A stretch of DNA of 64,000 nucleotides from Ligustrum vulgare. Its lineage: Eukaryota > Streptophyta > Magnoliopsida > Lamiales > Oleaceae. This document shows positions 43,051 through 55,336 of the stretch, one piece after another. Each line of letters starts with the position of its first letter. The stretch's first letter is position 1. The stretch covers positions 18,180,133 through 18,244,132 of the forward strand of contig OY743187.1 of assembly GCA_963555705.1 (NCBI GenBank), written 5' to 3'. The notes under the pieces are model-generated. The model made no database searches. It worked only from the letters and a program-made list of their open reading frames with translations, and was not told where the DNA came from. The position numbers and the translations under genes are program-made.

Positions 43051-46000
43051 ATGGGGGTGGATTATTACAACATACTGAAGGTAAATCGGAACGCGAGCGA
43101 GGACGACTTGAAGAGGGCCTACAGGCGTTTGGCCATGATTTGGCATCCGGACAAGAATGTGAACAAGATTGAAGCTGAAGCCAAATTCAAGCAAGTTTCG
43201 GAAGCGTATGACGTTTTAAGCGACCCACAGAAGCGCCAGATCTACGATCTTTATGGAGAGGAGAGTCTCAAATCTGGGCAAGTCCCACGTCCTTCAAGAA
43301 GCGCAAGAGCTCACCAGGGTTCTAATTATTATTACGGTAGTAATCAGCAGCATCCGAACCCCAATTTTCGATTCAATCCCAGAAATGCAGATGATATATA
43401 TGCTGAAGTTTTTGGAGAAAGCAGTAGTAATGGAGGTGGTGGCGCGAGGAGGGATGGGAATTTTAGGAGTACGACGATGAATGGTGGTGGGAGTAGGGAA
43501 TATTCGGGGGCCGCCGCGGGTAGTTCAGCAGGTGGATTGAGGAAGGCAACGCCGGTGGAGAATGTATTGATGTGTAGCTTGGAGGAGTTGTATAAGGGTG
43601 CTGCCAAGAAAATGAAGATATCTAGGAATATTCTTGATGGTCACGGGTACGTGCTACCTTTTCTTTTCTTGATGATTGTTTGCTAATTGTTAGTGTTGTA
43701 TGTTTATGGTCTTCTTTTGTTGTTCTGCTTTTGTGTGGGTTGTGATGGGGGGTTTTTCCCTTCGAGTCTTCCTCGTTTTGAAACAAATTTTATGGGAAAG
43801 AACTTGTGTCCCCAAAAGCTTCTAAAAATCTCAAGTTCTTTCCCATAAATTTTGTATCAGAACGAGGAAAATTCCTTGGATGATATCCACACCACACACA
43901 CACACACACAAAACTAACAAAAGAAGACCAGCTAAGTGAAAAGAAAGAAAATTTGACTTTGTCAATGGGATTCAATCCACATCAACATCAAATATTTATA
44001 TTGATGCAAGTTTTCAATGATATTATACAACTATAATGCACCCTAAAAGAGAAAAACTCAAATCCTACACTTCAGTTTGGTAATACCCGTTTTCAGATGA
44101 AAGTACTAATCTTAACATTCTTCATTATAAAGTTAAGACTTAAGGCTGCGTTTGATACGCGTTATTTTTCATGGAAAATATGATTTTTCATGTAATTTTT
44201 CAACTTTGCGCTGTTTGATTGCCTAAGTTTTTCATGGAATTCATTTTTCCACTTGCCTCGAAATTCGGTATTTTCCTTGTTTTGAATGAATTCGTTTTTC
44301 AAGGGGGGAGGAGACTTTATTTTCCATGAAAAATCTTATATTATTTTCATTACGTTTGATCATTTTTGTTGATGTTAATTAATTTATTTTTTTTCTAAAA
44401 ATTAACATTATTATTATCAAGCATAAATGTGTGAAAAAATAAAAAATAAATAATTTTTTGTTAAAATAGATAAATTTTATTTTATTTCCATGGAAAATAA
44501 TGTCAATCAAACAACAAAAGTTGAAAAATTTTCTACTTTTTCCACCTAGAAAATTAAACCAATCAAACACATTAATCTTCCAATTCCCAGGAGTTCAATT
44601 CCCTAAAATTTATTTTCTTTCCATCTAAATTCCACCATCGCTATCAAAGTAATAGGATTCCTCGTTGGTTTATTACTGTTATGCTTTATCCCCTATTTTT
44701 CTAAAACCAAATTTATTCATCACTCAATCTCAACCTTCCATCTATCCATCTTAATCAAACTTATCGTTTTTAACTTTTCAAACATTTTTTAACAATACAT
44801 TCTCCAAAAATACTATTCAAAACCACATTATTTCTCAAATAATGGGGGCCAAACAGATACTTAGCCTGCATTAGCTTTAATAAAAATCTCAGAGGCTAGA
44901 GCATGATGTTTAAATTTTTATATTTCAATGTCGAAACACTTCTAGTGATCTGGAGCCTTTGTACTTCTTTGGGGTCTTGTTTGAGCTATTTTTTTTAATC
45001 ACCTAGTATATTGGTTGAATTGTTTGAGCTTCCAACTATAAAGTTAGGTTTCGGTTATTGGTCCTTCCAGGATTTTGTTTTCCAGAAGAAAAAATATATA
45101 ATATCTTTAATTCGTCTTTCAGGGTAGATAATGGTATGATATCTAGGACAGTCTTGGAGTGGTTTTGCAGGGCAAGAGTGTTGTTTACTTGGATGTCATA
45201 GTTATTGTGAAGTTAAGTGGACTTGTTCACAACTATTTTCTGGTATACTTTTCAAAATTCAAATTTTAGACTATGAAGCCAGTTCGGATGATAACTTCAA
45301 AATAAGGAGATATTCCATGTAAGACGTTTTTTCAAAATATCCCTATGAGCATTTGAAATAGTCGATGTATGTATTAACCTGGAACAAAGGTGATTGAGTT
45401 CATTGTTGTTTACCAACTTTTTGTGGTTTCCAAGTTCATGGTTGAGTTACTCCATATATGTTCGAGATGATATAGTGTTTAGAGAGATATCAGATATCTA
45501 GGGTCATTTTATCTCGACATGGGTTCAAGAAAATTATTAAAAGAGACGACTTTTTCCTTCCATGCCAATGGTTGATCTAAAGGGTCTGAGTTAAAAATTT
45601 GTATTTCTGGATTTTCTTGCATTAGAGTCACAGTGCTAGTGGTATTAGGAGAGTTTTGGTCTCCTTATATACCTTGATGCCCACTTATTTTGTAACGACC
45701 TCGGCCTGTTGGCCCAATTTTTCTAGCGCCCCTATTTAACTCTTCTATTTAGATCCTCAAGCCTATCTTACAAGTGAAAGCAAATCCTAGTAACTCCCTC
45801 TAATATAGCTCTAGCTTATTACTCAATCCAAATTCTATAGATAGTGTTCTTTAATTGTGTAATCAACGAGAACATCTTCAATAAAGCTAGCTATAAACCT
45901 CATATCTTTCTCCGATGAGTCTAAGAATATATGGTAGCACCTAGAAACTCCTGGTTGTCTTTAGCTACTGTACATCACATTTCTTTCCACCTTCAGCTTG

Positions 46001-49000
46001 CACATAGTACTACAAAGTGTTGGGAATTAAACGTTGATTCCCTCTTCTTTAACCCACATGATTTTTTTGATGTTCAAAGTAAAATAAGTAAACGAGAAAA
46101 TGAATAAGAACAACGCCAAATTTCGGATCGCTAAAGTCTTTTCACTATATAATAAATTGCTACATTTATATAGAATTTCTCACTTATTAACCCAATCCTA
46201 TAGACAATAGAGAAAATACTAATGAAGAAGGGTAATTGGCGCAAAACGTCCCTACCTTTAGGCTCTCTTGCGGAATTCATCCCCACCTTCACCTTTTTTG
46301 GAAATACACGTCCCTACCGTAAAAAATTCTGTTAATTGATCAACAAATCATCAATTGACCATTTTAATGAATGGCAAATGAGTTTTTTTACATTATTTAA
46401 TTTAGGGTAATTGACGCAAAATGTCCCTACCTTTAGACTATCTTGCAGAATTCATCTCTACCTTTGATTTCTTGACAATCTCATCCGCACCTTCCTCTTT
46501 TTTGGAAATATATGTCCCTACCATTAAAAATCCCGTTAATTGACCAATAAATCATCCATTGACCATTTTGATGAAGGGCAAAAGAGTCTTTTTACATTAT
46601 TTAAGTCTTTGGTTCTTTCTCTATTAGATGCTCTACTTTATAGATCAATTCTCGCGGAACTGAGCATTTGGCCATCAAATCAAGACTGAGATTTTCAATC
46701 CCATAGTCAATACTTTGTTTGATATCTCCATATCCACTCACTTTTTCCATGACAATTTCACGAATAAATGGCATTTTGGAATGAATCCCATCTATGGTCC
46801 TAGTTTTTACGAATTTAGAAAAGTGAAACAATTCAATAATTGAATTGAGACTGTACTCATCTTTCATGCCGGTATGGACCACTAGAAACCCTTTAGATTT
46901 TAGGGTCCGGGAAATTTCCATTACAAATTCTGTCAACTTCACAGACTTCTCAATCATTCCACTGCCGGAAAACACAAAATCGAAAGTACTATTCTTGAAT
47001 GGTTGCTAAAAACCCTGACCTAAAATTACTATAGGTTTAAATGCTTTCTTGACATTTCAAAAAAAAAAATAAATAAATAAACGCTTTCTTGAAATCTTTG
47101 TCAAATCCTCCACCCCCAATCTCTTTCATCGCAAAAACCCTCGAAGGCCTAGAGTTTCAGGCATCTCTTCGGCATCCCAGGCACAGAGTTTTCATTGGGG
47201 GAGGCGATTTCATCCTTTTATTTTATTTTTATTTCTGTTATAAAATTTTAAATTAAATAATTTAAAAAAACTCTTTTGCCCTTCATCAAAATGGTCAATG
47301 GATGATTTGTTGATCAATTAACGGAATTTTTAATGGTAGGAATGTGTATCCAAAGAAAGGTAAAGGTGATAATGAAATTGCCAAGAAATCAAAGGTAGGG
47401 ATGAATTATGTAAGAGAGTCCAAAGGTAGGGACGTTTTGCGCCAATTACCCCAAATTAAATAATGTAAAAAGACTTTTTTGCCCTTCATCAAAATGGGCA
47501 ATTGATGATTTGTTGGTCGATTAACATAATTTTTAATGATAGGGACGCGTATTTCCAAAAAAGGTGAAGGTGGAAATGAAATTGCCAAGAAATCAAAGGT
47601 AGGGATGAATTCCGTAAGATAGTCCAAAGGTAGGGACGTTTTGTACCAATTACTCAATGAAGAACTACTATCTAACCACAAGTTTCCACCCCTTGAATTA
47701 TCTCAAAAAGAGTTCTCAAGAAACTATAAAGATAAAGTTCACAATTTTCTCTCTATTTGGTCACAATATTGGTACTCTCTGATGTATAATTAATTGGCTC
47801 CACAACACACATATTTATAGGTAAAAACATTTCTAAAAATATGTAGAGTTTGTGTCCAAGAATATTTTCTTTTTGAAGTAGACTAATAGGAATAAAGAAA
47901 GAAAATCGCGCCCAAGGTTCCCAAAAAATCGTCTTTTAATTTCTTTCATTTTCCTTCCACCTTTAACTTGATCTCCAAGTCAACTACTTTAACAAGGAAA
48001 CCAATTATCCAAGATATTTTTGAGTCAAAACCCAACAATCTTCATCTTGATACAAAAATTATTCCAAGCCAAAAAATTCAAATTTAACCATTGGGTAAAC
48101 AGGCAAGCATTTAACACTTCGAAGATCCCTTACTCCACCATATATGAGTATAACTACTTTAAATTATCAACAAATCCTAAGTTTTTCATCGGCCCATGTC
48201 TAAACAAAATTGCTGAAAATTACGGTGCAACTCACATGTTTGGTTTTCCTTGGAAGTTAATTAGTCATTGACATAAATTAAACCACATACATTGCATCTA
48301 TACCAAACCAATGTTGTATGCGAACATAGCACCCGCACCAGTAAGAACACATCCTCTATCATGGCAATTGGAGTCATGCCATGAGGATGTCCCATCTTAC
48401 TTAGAGTACATCATAACTACCTCTATCAGGAGAGTCGCATTGTCCTTCGAGCAGTTAGCCGAGTCCGCTCTACCCTTTGGACAATTCCTTCTTAAGTGTC
48501 CGGATTGACCACAGTTCCAACATGTCACCTTCTTCATGGAGTTCCCCCTTTTCCTCTTTTTCAGTAACAAACAAATTATTATCAGATGAATTATACCTTC
48601 ACTTAACCTCTGTTCTTTAGAGATCAACTTACTTGTAACTTCTGTAAAATCCACCGTTTCCTTCTCGTATATCAAAATTGGCTTGATGTACTCAAACGTG
48701 GACGGAAGAGACCAGACGAGCCTCATTGCTTTATCCTCATCTTCAATTTTGACTCCAATAGATTTCAGTTCAGAAATAATCAAGTACACTACATTCATTC
48801 TCAAAGAATGAAATTGTTCCTTCAGATACAATCTATTTAACAAACTCTTCGTCTGATACAACTTTTCCATTTTTTTCCATAGTTCATTCGCAGCAAATAT
48901 CCCATGAATATTTGCATGAACATTCTTGGCCAAACATAGTCGTATTGTGCTAGCAGCTTTCAAATCCAAATCTTCCAAATTTTCATCACTCTTGTTGGAA

Positions 49001-51395
49001 TCAGTTTCTTTTTCTTTGTCAGAACTTTTGGTTGGTTTTCCCTTCAAAGCTTTATGTAGACTCGCCTGAATCGAAACATCGTTGACTTGTACTTGCCACA
49101 AGTCAAAATTGATTCTCCCGTCAAATTTCTCCACGTCGTACTCGATAGACATATTTTCTTTTACTCCAAATTATTAAAACAACCTAATGCTCTAATACCA
49201 ATTGTTGGGAATTAAATGTTGATTGACTCTTCTTTAACCCCACATGAATTTTTTGATGTTCAAAGTAAAATAAGCAAAGGAGAAAATAAATAAAAACGTC
49301 AAATTTTAGATTGTCAAAGCCTTTTTATTATATAATTAATTGTTACAATTATATAGAATTTCTCACTCACCAACCCAATCCTACCGACAACAGAGAAAAT
49401 ACTAATAAAGAACTATTATCTAACTTCAAGTTTCTACCCCTTGAATTATTCCACAAAGAGTTACCAAGAAACTACAAAGATGAAGTTCACAATTTTCTCT
49501 CTATTTGGTCACAAAATGACACTATCTAATGTATAATTAACTGGCTCCTCAACCCACATATTTATAGGTAAAAATATTCCTAAAAACATGTAGAGTTTGT
49601 GTCCAATAATATTTCTTTGTTGAAGTAGACTAATCGGAATAAGGAAAGAAAATCGCTTCCAAAATTCCCAAAAATCGTCTTTTATTTTCTTTCATTTTCC
49701 TTCCACCTTTAACTTGATCTCCAAGTCAACCACTTTAACAAGGAAACCAATGGTCATATTTTTCGGTCAAAATCCAACACAAAGTATATGTTTAAGTTAA
49801 TTTTGTGTATGTTTGGTATTTTGTAAGGAGAAATTCATCCCACACCCTTTTTTAATCTATTGCTGCTGCTCTATGGCTCATGCTCCTCCTTGTGCCTTTT
49901 TTTTAAAAAAATATAAAAGTGAGTGTTGCTTTCTGCTATATTGAGTTATTTCAAATATAATGTGCATGCTTGGGAAAATTATAAGCGATAATTTAAAGTC
50001 AAAGTCAACCATTAATTTTAGCAACTCATTTACCTAATTATTAACCACACATTTCGTGGGACTCATTATTCTTCATTATATTCTCTCCAAACAAGCACAA
50101 TGTTCTAAAATAATTAAAAGAATTGTCTTTATCGCACATTCCATATTTGTTAATCTGAGGGATACATGTTTATTGGATTCTGTAATTTAATGAGATTGAT
50201 TTTTTGTACTGCCTCTTCTCCTGAGGATCTTTGGCCTTATTTGTTTCAAGACATTGCAGGTTAAGTTACTTTCACCTAAAGAATCGATAATTTCCTGTTT
50301 TATCTGTTTTTTGATTATAGAAGTGCTTGCCCATATTGTAATTGTTTAGGTTATTCATCAAGAATAGGAAAATCCCAAGTACGGAATGTTCTTTTTGCTC
50401 TTTTAAAATAGTTCACGTGGTTAACTCATTTTGACGGTTGGCAACGCATGACGTATCCCGTCAACACACGGATTGTTACATGTGAAAGATTTTTGTCCCA
50501 GTTGACTGGGTTGGGACAACTAGACATGTCCGTGTCCCCAAAGATTCGAATTCTTAATATTATCTAGGCACTTCGAGGACAAAAGAGGCGAATGAAAGAT
50601 TAACGTTTACTCCCTAAATGCTCTGGATAATGATATTGGTAAAGCTTTGGTTCATATTTGGAAAAGAACGATAGAATAAAATAGATCCAAGTAGAGAGTA
50701 AAAATCGGTATGCTGCATTAACCTCGTGGTGCAACGCTAATAATGGCAGAATGGTAAAGCTGTTTTAGAGCATAATCATTCTAGCAAAAATGTTATTCTT
50801 TATAATTGTTATTAGGCCAAAGATTTGCTTATGGTTTTTCTAAATCCACTAGAATATATTACTTCAATAATCCATTTATGTGTTGTTTTTAGATTATAAT
50901 TCCCTTCAGAAATTTTTTATACAGTTTCTCTTTACTTTGTTCTGTTGCAGCAAGTTGCACGTGTTGGAGGAGATCTTAACTATTGATATAAAACCAGGCT
51001 GGAAAAAGGGCACTAAAATAACTTTCCCCGAGAAGGGCAATGAAGAACCTGGTGTGATTCCTGCAGATATTATTTTTGTGGTAGATGAAAAGCCTCATCC
51101 TGTTTATACTAGGGACGGTAACAATTTGATGGCGAAGCTGGAGGTATCACTTCTTGAATCTCTAACAGGAAAAACTTTTGAACTGGTGACACTAGATGGA
51201 AGGAATATCACGATCCCCGTACTAGAGATTATCAAGCCTGGACACGAGGTGGTTGTCCCCAATGAAGGAATGCCAATTTCGAAAGAACCTAGGAAGAAGG
51301 GGAATCTGAAGATCCAAATTGATGTCCGGTACCCGACACGGCTCACCGAAATGCAGAAACATGAACTAAGGAGAGTTTTGGGAGGGAGCTCGTGA
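43051..51395 (+). CDS. Type II (class B) DnaJ/Hsp40 co-chaperone, two exons
   Basis: The coding exons are 43051-43646 and 50951-51395, together 1041 bases or 346 codons plus stop. Donor is CACGG/GTACGT and acceptor TTGCAG/CAAG; the join restores an uninterrupted frame through a Gly codon. The J domain is at residues 1-67 with HPD at 32-34. A Gly/Ser-rich linker with NGGGG follows, then the C-terminal substrate-binding domains ([60 protein letters not shown]), ending RRVLGGSS. There is no Cys-rich zinc domain, hence type II, like SIS1/DNAJB1. Such proteins hand clients to Hsp70 and stimulate its ATPase, mainly in cytosol and nucleus. Length and ending fit the family. The intron of 7304 bp is unusually long and full of transposons. 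Confidence 0.93.
43771..43867 (+). repeat. 97-nt foldback in the DnaJ intron, close to exon 1
   Basis: Arms 43771-43805 and 43833-43867 pair over about 35 positions with four mismatches around a loop of 27. The arms contain TATGGGAAAGAACTT and AAGTTCTTTCCCATA. The size and near-perfect stem look like a miRNA precursor or a tiny foldback element. No target or mature sequence is claimed. Confidence 0.8.
44144..44580. mobile_element. MITE, Tourist-like, in the DnaJ intron
   Basis: The left end TTAAGGCTGCGTTTGATA matches the TIR of the 4946-5477 element. The interior is full of ATTTTTCATGGAAAAT-type words, and CCAATCAAACACATTAA lies near the right side. The right terminus is not sharp. Confidence 0.5.
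44581..46017. other. DnaJ intron DNA with a possible old LTR fragment
   Basis: From 45692 TGTAACGACCTCGGCCTG resembles the start of some gypsy LTRs (TGTAACGACC). Nothing else is recognised in the stretch. Confidence 0.35.
46230..47655. mobile_element. Mutator-like element with captured gene fragment (Pack-MULE), 9-bp target duplication
   Basis: It is flanked by AATGAAGAA at 46221-46229 and 47656-47664; the other LTR has the single empty site AATAAAGAA. The terminal inverted repeats start GGGTAATTGGCGCAAAACGT (left) and GAGTAATTGGTACAAAACGT (right, reversed), followed by CCCTACCTTT. Each arm is about 380-395 bp and holds two tandem copies of the same roughly 190-bp unit. The interior holds a methyltransferase gene fragment. 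There is no transposase. Confidence 0.88.
46601..47021 (-). pseudogene. Captured fragment of a plant methyltransferase-like gene
   Basis: The frame on the minus strand reads [15 protein letters not shown], then [20 protein letters not shown] and [12 protein letters not shown], and ends at LIEKEPKT. This recalls the C-terminal side of an uncharacterised plant SAM-dependent methyltransferase-domain protein (F-F-G...ARTLK--GF-VVH-G-KD---FNS pattern). The SAM-binding motif I region is not included. It is a host gene piece carried by the Mutator-like element. Confidence 0.65.
48397..49152 (-). CDS. Copia gag with CCHC zinc knuckle
   Basis: An open frame of 251 codons. It starts [20 protein letters not shown], where plant Tork/Tnt1 gag usually has a K-F-G-N-F-W pattern. 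It continues with [13 protein letters not shown] and [20 protein letters not shown], the UBN2-type capsid domain. A knuckle [14 protein letters not shown] lies near the end. Usual gag is followed by protease in the same frame; here the frame ends in MMYSK. It is the only coding remnant of this element and could in principle make capsid protein. Confidence 0.8.
   Translation of the reverse strand: MSIEYDVEKFDGRINFDLWQVQVNDVSIQASLHKALKGKPTKSSDKEKETDSNKSDENLEDLDLKAASTIRLCLAKNVHANIHGIFAANELWKKMEKLYQTKSLLNRLYLKEQFHSLRMNVVYLIISELKSIGVKIEDEDKAMRLVWSLPSTFEYIKPILIYEKETVDFTEVTSKLISKEQRLSEGIIHLIIICLLLKKRKRGNSMKKVTCWNCGQSGHLRRNCPKGRADSANCSKDNATLLIEVVMMYSK
49203..49779 (-). repeat. 5' LTR of the gag-only copia element
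   Basis: 577 bp. It provides the uninterrupted version of the site where the Mutator-like element inserted in the other LTR (AATAAAGAA near 49402). Confidence 0.88.
49780..50950 (+). other. 3' part of the DnaJ intron
   Basis: AT-rich intron DNA with no element boundary that I can support. It ends in a pyrimidine-rich tract and TTCTGTTGCAG at 50950. Confidence 0.6.
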
Positions 51396-51780
51396 TAAAG
51401 TCTTGCAAGTTTTAGGCCTGACTACATTAGTGAAGGTAGATAATGTGGGTTTTGGGTGTAAATATGTGAATAGTAGAATGTGTTCTTAATACCCAAGGAT
51501 GGTCGATTCTTTTGGTCTTTTTGGCAAAGTTCAAATGCCCCTTGCCGAAGAAAGTGGTTATAAACAAGGATTTGTGGTTATAATACCTATACTGATTATG
51601 GTAGACCCCCTTGCTGGAGATTTTTTTCCATTATAAATTATAAGTTTTATCTGATTTTTTTTTTCATTATAAATTATAAGCTTTTTCCATTAATTTTGTC
51701 TTGTTTATACAAGTGGACTCGTTATTGTAATCATTTCCTTCCGATTCTTGATGATCCTTCATTTGAATATTATAGAAATT
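51396..51780 (+). other. DnaJ 3' untranslated region and downstream DNA
   Basis: No ORF. A duplicated TTTCCATTATAAATTATAAG word lies at about 51627-51690. The polyadenylation site is not determined. Confidence 0.4.
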
Positions 51781-51896
51781 CTATGGTGCACACTGAGGAC
51801 TCATATCCCCCCTTATTGGAGGTCAGGTGGGTCTCACCTGACAACGATTGCCTGCTGATCAAGTGACGAGCAGGCAAATTTTATGACCCCTCACTA

Positions 51897-52540
51897 GGGA
51901 TGATAATAATACTCATGAACAGGAAACTCATTGGGTAATCGACACAAATGAGCATAAATTACCCGATTCAATGGTTTTGTGGATAGGATATAAATGTAGA
52001 TTTAGAAATTCGACATGAGTATGGTTAGAATATGGATATTGTAGAAAAACTCATATTCAATTCATATACCTATTAATTTTTTATTTTTTTTAAATTTGTA
52101 TTTAAATTTTAACAGTATATAATTTTGGACAAGTAGACTATTTGATATTTGCTTATTTTTTAACAATTGAGATCTATTTATTTTTTTGACAATGAATGTT
52201 ATAGCTTATATATACACACACACGCACGTTAACAATGTCAAAAATAATAATAATTAAAAAATTATTAAAATTAAAATACATAACGAATTTTAAATGGGTA
52301 TAAACGTATCCCCGCACTCAACCCGCACCTGACACACCACTCTTAGTGGGTATATGAGTATGGTATGAGTATTATGAATTTTTAGTGGATAAGGTATGAG
52401 TTTTTCAAACTCGACTCATACTCTACCCATTGTCATGGTGGGTTTATGAGTATGGTATGAGTATTATAAATTTCTAGTGGATAAGGTATGAGTTTTTCAA
52501 ACTCGACTCATACTCTATCTATTGTCATATCTAACCCGGA
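51897..52540. mobile_element. Terminal-inverted-repeat-like repeat with TAGGGATGATAATA / ATTGTCATATC ends
   Basis: Begins TAGGGATGATAATAATACTC and ends CTATTGTCATATCTAACCC. The GATGATAAT/ATTGTCAT ends are roughly inverted. The interior has Pro-rich CCCGCAC and an internal direct repeat of about 85 bp (GAGTATGGTATGAGTATTAT at two positions). This is a common plant repeat type; superfamily unsure. Confidence 0.45.
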
Positions 52541-52844
52541 GCTATCATAAAGTTCCTGTTGGATATTATTATTTGAATTCATGTTTTTTACAAATCCATT
52601 TCTTTCATGCAAGGATAAGTGCACTTTTTATAATTCCAATTCAGGCCTATAACTCTTATTTCTACTCGAATTGTAATAAAAAAATATTACTGAAGCAAAG
52701 AAGAAAAAAGGTTAAATACAGGTAAAATAATTGTAGATATTCAGTACGTTAGATTTGACAGGATTAAGAATATGAGTATGCAAAATGATTTTTAGAGGAA
52801 GGGTTTTCATATGAAAAATTGCAGTCATTTGAGGGAGAATATCT

Positions 52845-53640
52845 AGAGATGGCAAAATGATATGTGAAAATCATGACCCGCGAAGCCCCACCTCCATTAG
52901 GGGCAGAATTGCACCACATAAATTGATCTGTGAGGCGGATACGGGGCAAAAAAGTTCTGCCGCGATCTAAATGGGGCGGGGACGGTTTTCCCCCGCCCCG
53001 CTCCGATCTCCAGTTTAAAAAAAAAAGAAAAAAAAGAGGTATGCTTGACTAATAAACAAATCAATGCCGTGTGGAAATCAACGAATCCTTCACTATTTTT
53101 ATTCTCAATCTTTATTTTATTCTGCATTTCCTCCATTTTTAGTGAATGGCAAGACAATTGTTCATTCAATGGAATGACTTTGAATATAAAAATGAATTAT
53201 GGAAGTATAAGACAGACAAGAAAGATCAAAGAAAATAAGTCAATCTCCTAAAGAAAATAATTCAGTCTTCTCTAGTGTAGTATAATTTACTATATATCTC
53301 TCCAATCCAACATTGTTAATTGCAGCAAGAAAAACTGCAATGTAGATGGTTAATTACTTTCTTCAAGTCATTTTATTTGACAGTGTATAATGGCAACAAC
53401 CAATTTTTCCACTAAGTAGGGACCCTTTTGTGTGTGTGTGTGTGAAGTTCGTGATTTGGTTTTAATTCAAAATAGTTTAGTTTTATGAAACTCGACCCGT
53501 CTCGCTAATATAAATGGTTTACTAAATGGAGCAATTTGTCGACCCGTCCCGCCCCGCAACCCACCCCGTCTTTAAGCGGGGCACGGGGTGGGGCATGGCG
53601 CACGCTGACCCGACCCCGACCTGCCCCGTTGGCATTCCTA
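52845..53640. mobile_element. GC-rich inverted-end repeat related to 18117-18405, split in the middle
   Basis: It starts AGAGATGGCAAAATGA and ends CCCCGTTGGCATTCCTA. GGGGCGGGG/CCCCGCCCCG blocks occur near both ends. The middle (about 53030-53490) is AT-rich and looks like a later insertion. Confidence 0.45.
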
Positions 53641-53989
53641 AATAATAATCTTTTTGGTAAAACGCGTGGTTAAAAAATATGAAGGTTTTTTTTTAGTTTA
53701 TGTGTTGAATATTGAAATGTGAGAATGAGTGTTTAAAAATGAGTTTGAGAATATAGAGATTGTAAAAACTAAAGGCACCATATGTACAATATCAGTGGAA
53801 TTGAAAAAAACTTTACAATGTTTTTATATTATTCAAAGCAACACCGTAAACAAAGATTTATTAATTACAATATGCTACAAGCTAGTACTTAAATGATCAT
53901 CGAGAACATTTTCTACCTTATTATATAATTATAGTAATTGTTACGATAATATTTAAATGGACTTGACACGTTATCAGTGAGAGACCATG

Positions 53990-54450
53990 TGGGACCCACC
54001 GACTGTGTGGCGGACCCCAAAGCAGACAAACTATAGAACGCCGAAGGGCCATGTTGTCCGAAGCTCCATATGTCCAGCCCGTTGTTGTTCGGGGCTAATA
54101 CCCCGAACTGGGCCATGTTGTGATATGACCGTTCCTTTTAGAAGGGATGAGATGGTTGCCACTTCCCTATAGTAGGCAGTGATGATTATAACCAAACAAT
54201 TGGTTTACCTTTGCAACAGTTAGGGGCACGACACTTGTCACCATCCAGGCTAATGACTTCCACTATAATGGATTGCTATCGTCTACAAGAAAAAAGGTTA
54301 GCAACTCAATTTTTTACTCACTCCCTTTTCTCTCTTTTACAACTTACATTTCCCGCATCCAAATTATACTTACTTGAAATGAGTACTGACTTAAGCATCA
54401 GAGTGCAAAAGGGAGCCACCTCGGCCCCCTTTGCATACTGATTGTATGTC
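53990..54450 (+). mobile_element. Probable LTR fragment of a Tat-type gypsy element
   Basis: ACTGACTTAAGCATCAGAGT followed by a CCTCGGCCCCCTTTGCA tail parallels ACTGACTTAAGCATCGGAGG followed by CCTCCTCGCC in the LTR at 55616-56310. No flanking element is present, so it is a solo or truncated LTR. Confidence 0.5.
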
Positions 54451-54710
54451 CTGGTGCAAAGAAAGTCTACGTGTTCAAAAGAGAGGAGCTGAAACGTGTT
54501 GACCTAAGATCCCATCAGATTTTGTAGTCAACAAAATTAAATTTAATATTTTGTATTAATTTTTCTTTATTGCTTTTAATTTAGTAGATTTAGTTCCATA
54601 AATTCTTTTAAAAAAATATATATAAAAATTTGAATGCTCAATTGAATCTGGGGACTCAACTTCTAAAGTTCGCCTCTTACCAAATACTGCCTATATTTGA
54701 TACCAAGGAC

Positions 54711-54858
54711 CATGTTATTTGAATATGGAGGGTGCCATTGAGGGTACCATATCCCTCACATGGGGTGTGGGGTTGCTCATTATGAGTCTGAACCCACACA
54801 CTTTCATGTGAGGGTTGTGGCACAATCAATGGCATCCCTCATGTTCAAATAGAATTAT
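54711..54858. mobile_element. Small foldback element (MITE-like), copy 2
   Basis: Diverged copy of 37861-38025. The ends CATGTTATTTGAATATGGAG and CCTCATGTTCAAATAGAAT are inverted, with the internal CCCTCACATGGGG block kept. Confidence 0.65.
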
Positions 54859-55286
54859 TCTGATACCCAATTTGTCCTCAAGATAGTAAATTTAATCCGC
54901 TGTCAATATATTTAAATCTAATTAGCATGTTAGGTAGCTGGCAATTATGCCAAAACCGGGAACTTTGTCTTTAACTTTATCATGTCTGGGGCAGAATAGT
55001 TTTGTCCTGGTGTTCAGCATTTGGGAAGAATCTCTTGAGTGTCTTTCAAGCAGTTGCCCATGTTTGGTATAGATTAAAATGATATTTTTATTAGATTTCA
55101 ATAAAATTTGATGAAATTTGTGGTTTGTGGATGAAAAGTTGTGGATCCCATAAAATATGTAGTTAAAATCAATTATTAACTTTGACTTTAGATTAAAAAT
55201 AGATTTTAATCCGAACCAAACATGGGCATGTAGAATAGTTTTATCCTTTGTTCACAATTCGGAAATCAGGTATCTTTCAAGCTGCA

Positions 55287-55336
<50 letters not shown>

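Larger units (their letters stand above)
46018..48037 (-). repeat. 3' LTR of the gag-only copia element, split
   Basis: The parts are 46018-46229 and 47665-48037, together 585 bp, close to the 577 bp of the intact copy. The insert is the 46230-47655 element. Confidence 0.88.
46018..49779 (-). mobile_element. Gag-only Ty1/copia element (Tork/Tnt1-like), CAAAG target duplication
   Basis: LTRs begin TGTTGGGAATTAA and end CCAACA. CAAAG lies at 46013-46017 and 49780-49784. The minus strand is coding. The right LTR (49203-49779, 577 bp) is 5' and is followed on the minus strand by TTGGTATTAGAGC, a tRNA-Met-type primer site. The left LTR (46018-48037) is split by a Mutator-like element. Only gag remains inside (48397-49152); pol is absent, so the element depends on others. 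Confidence 0.9.
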
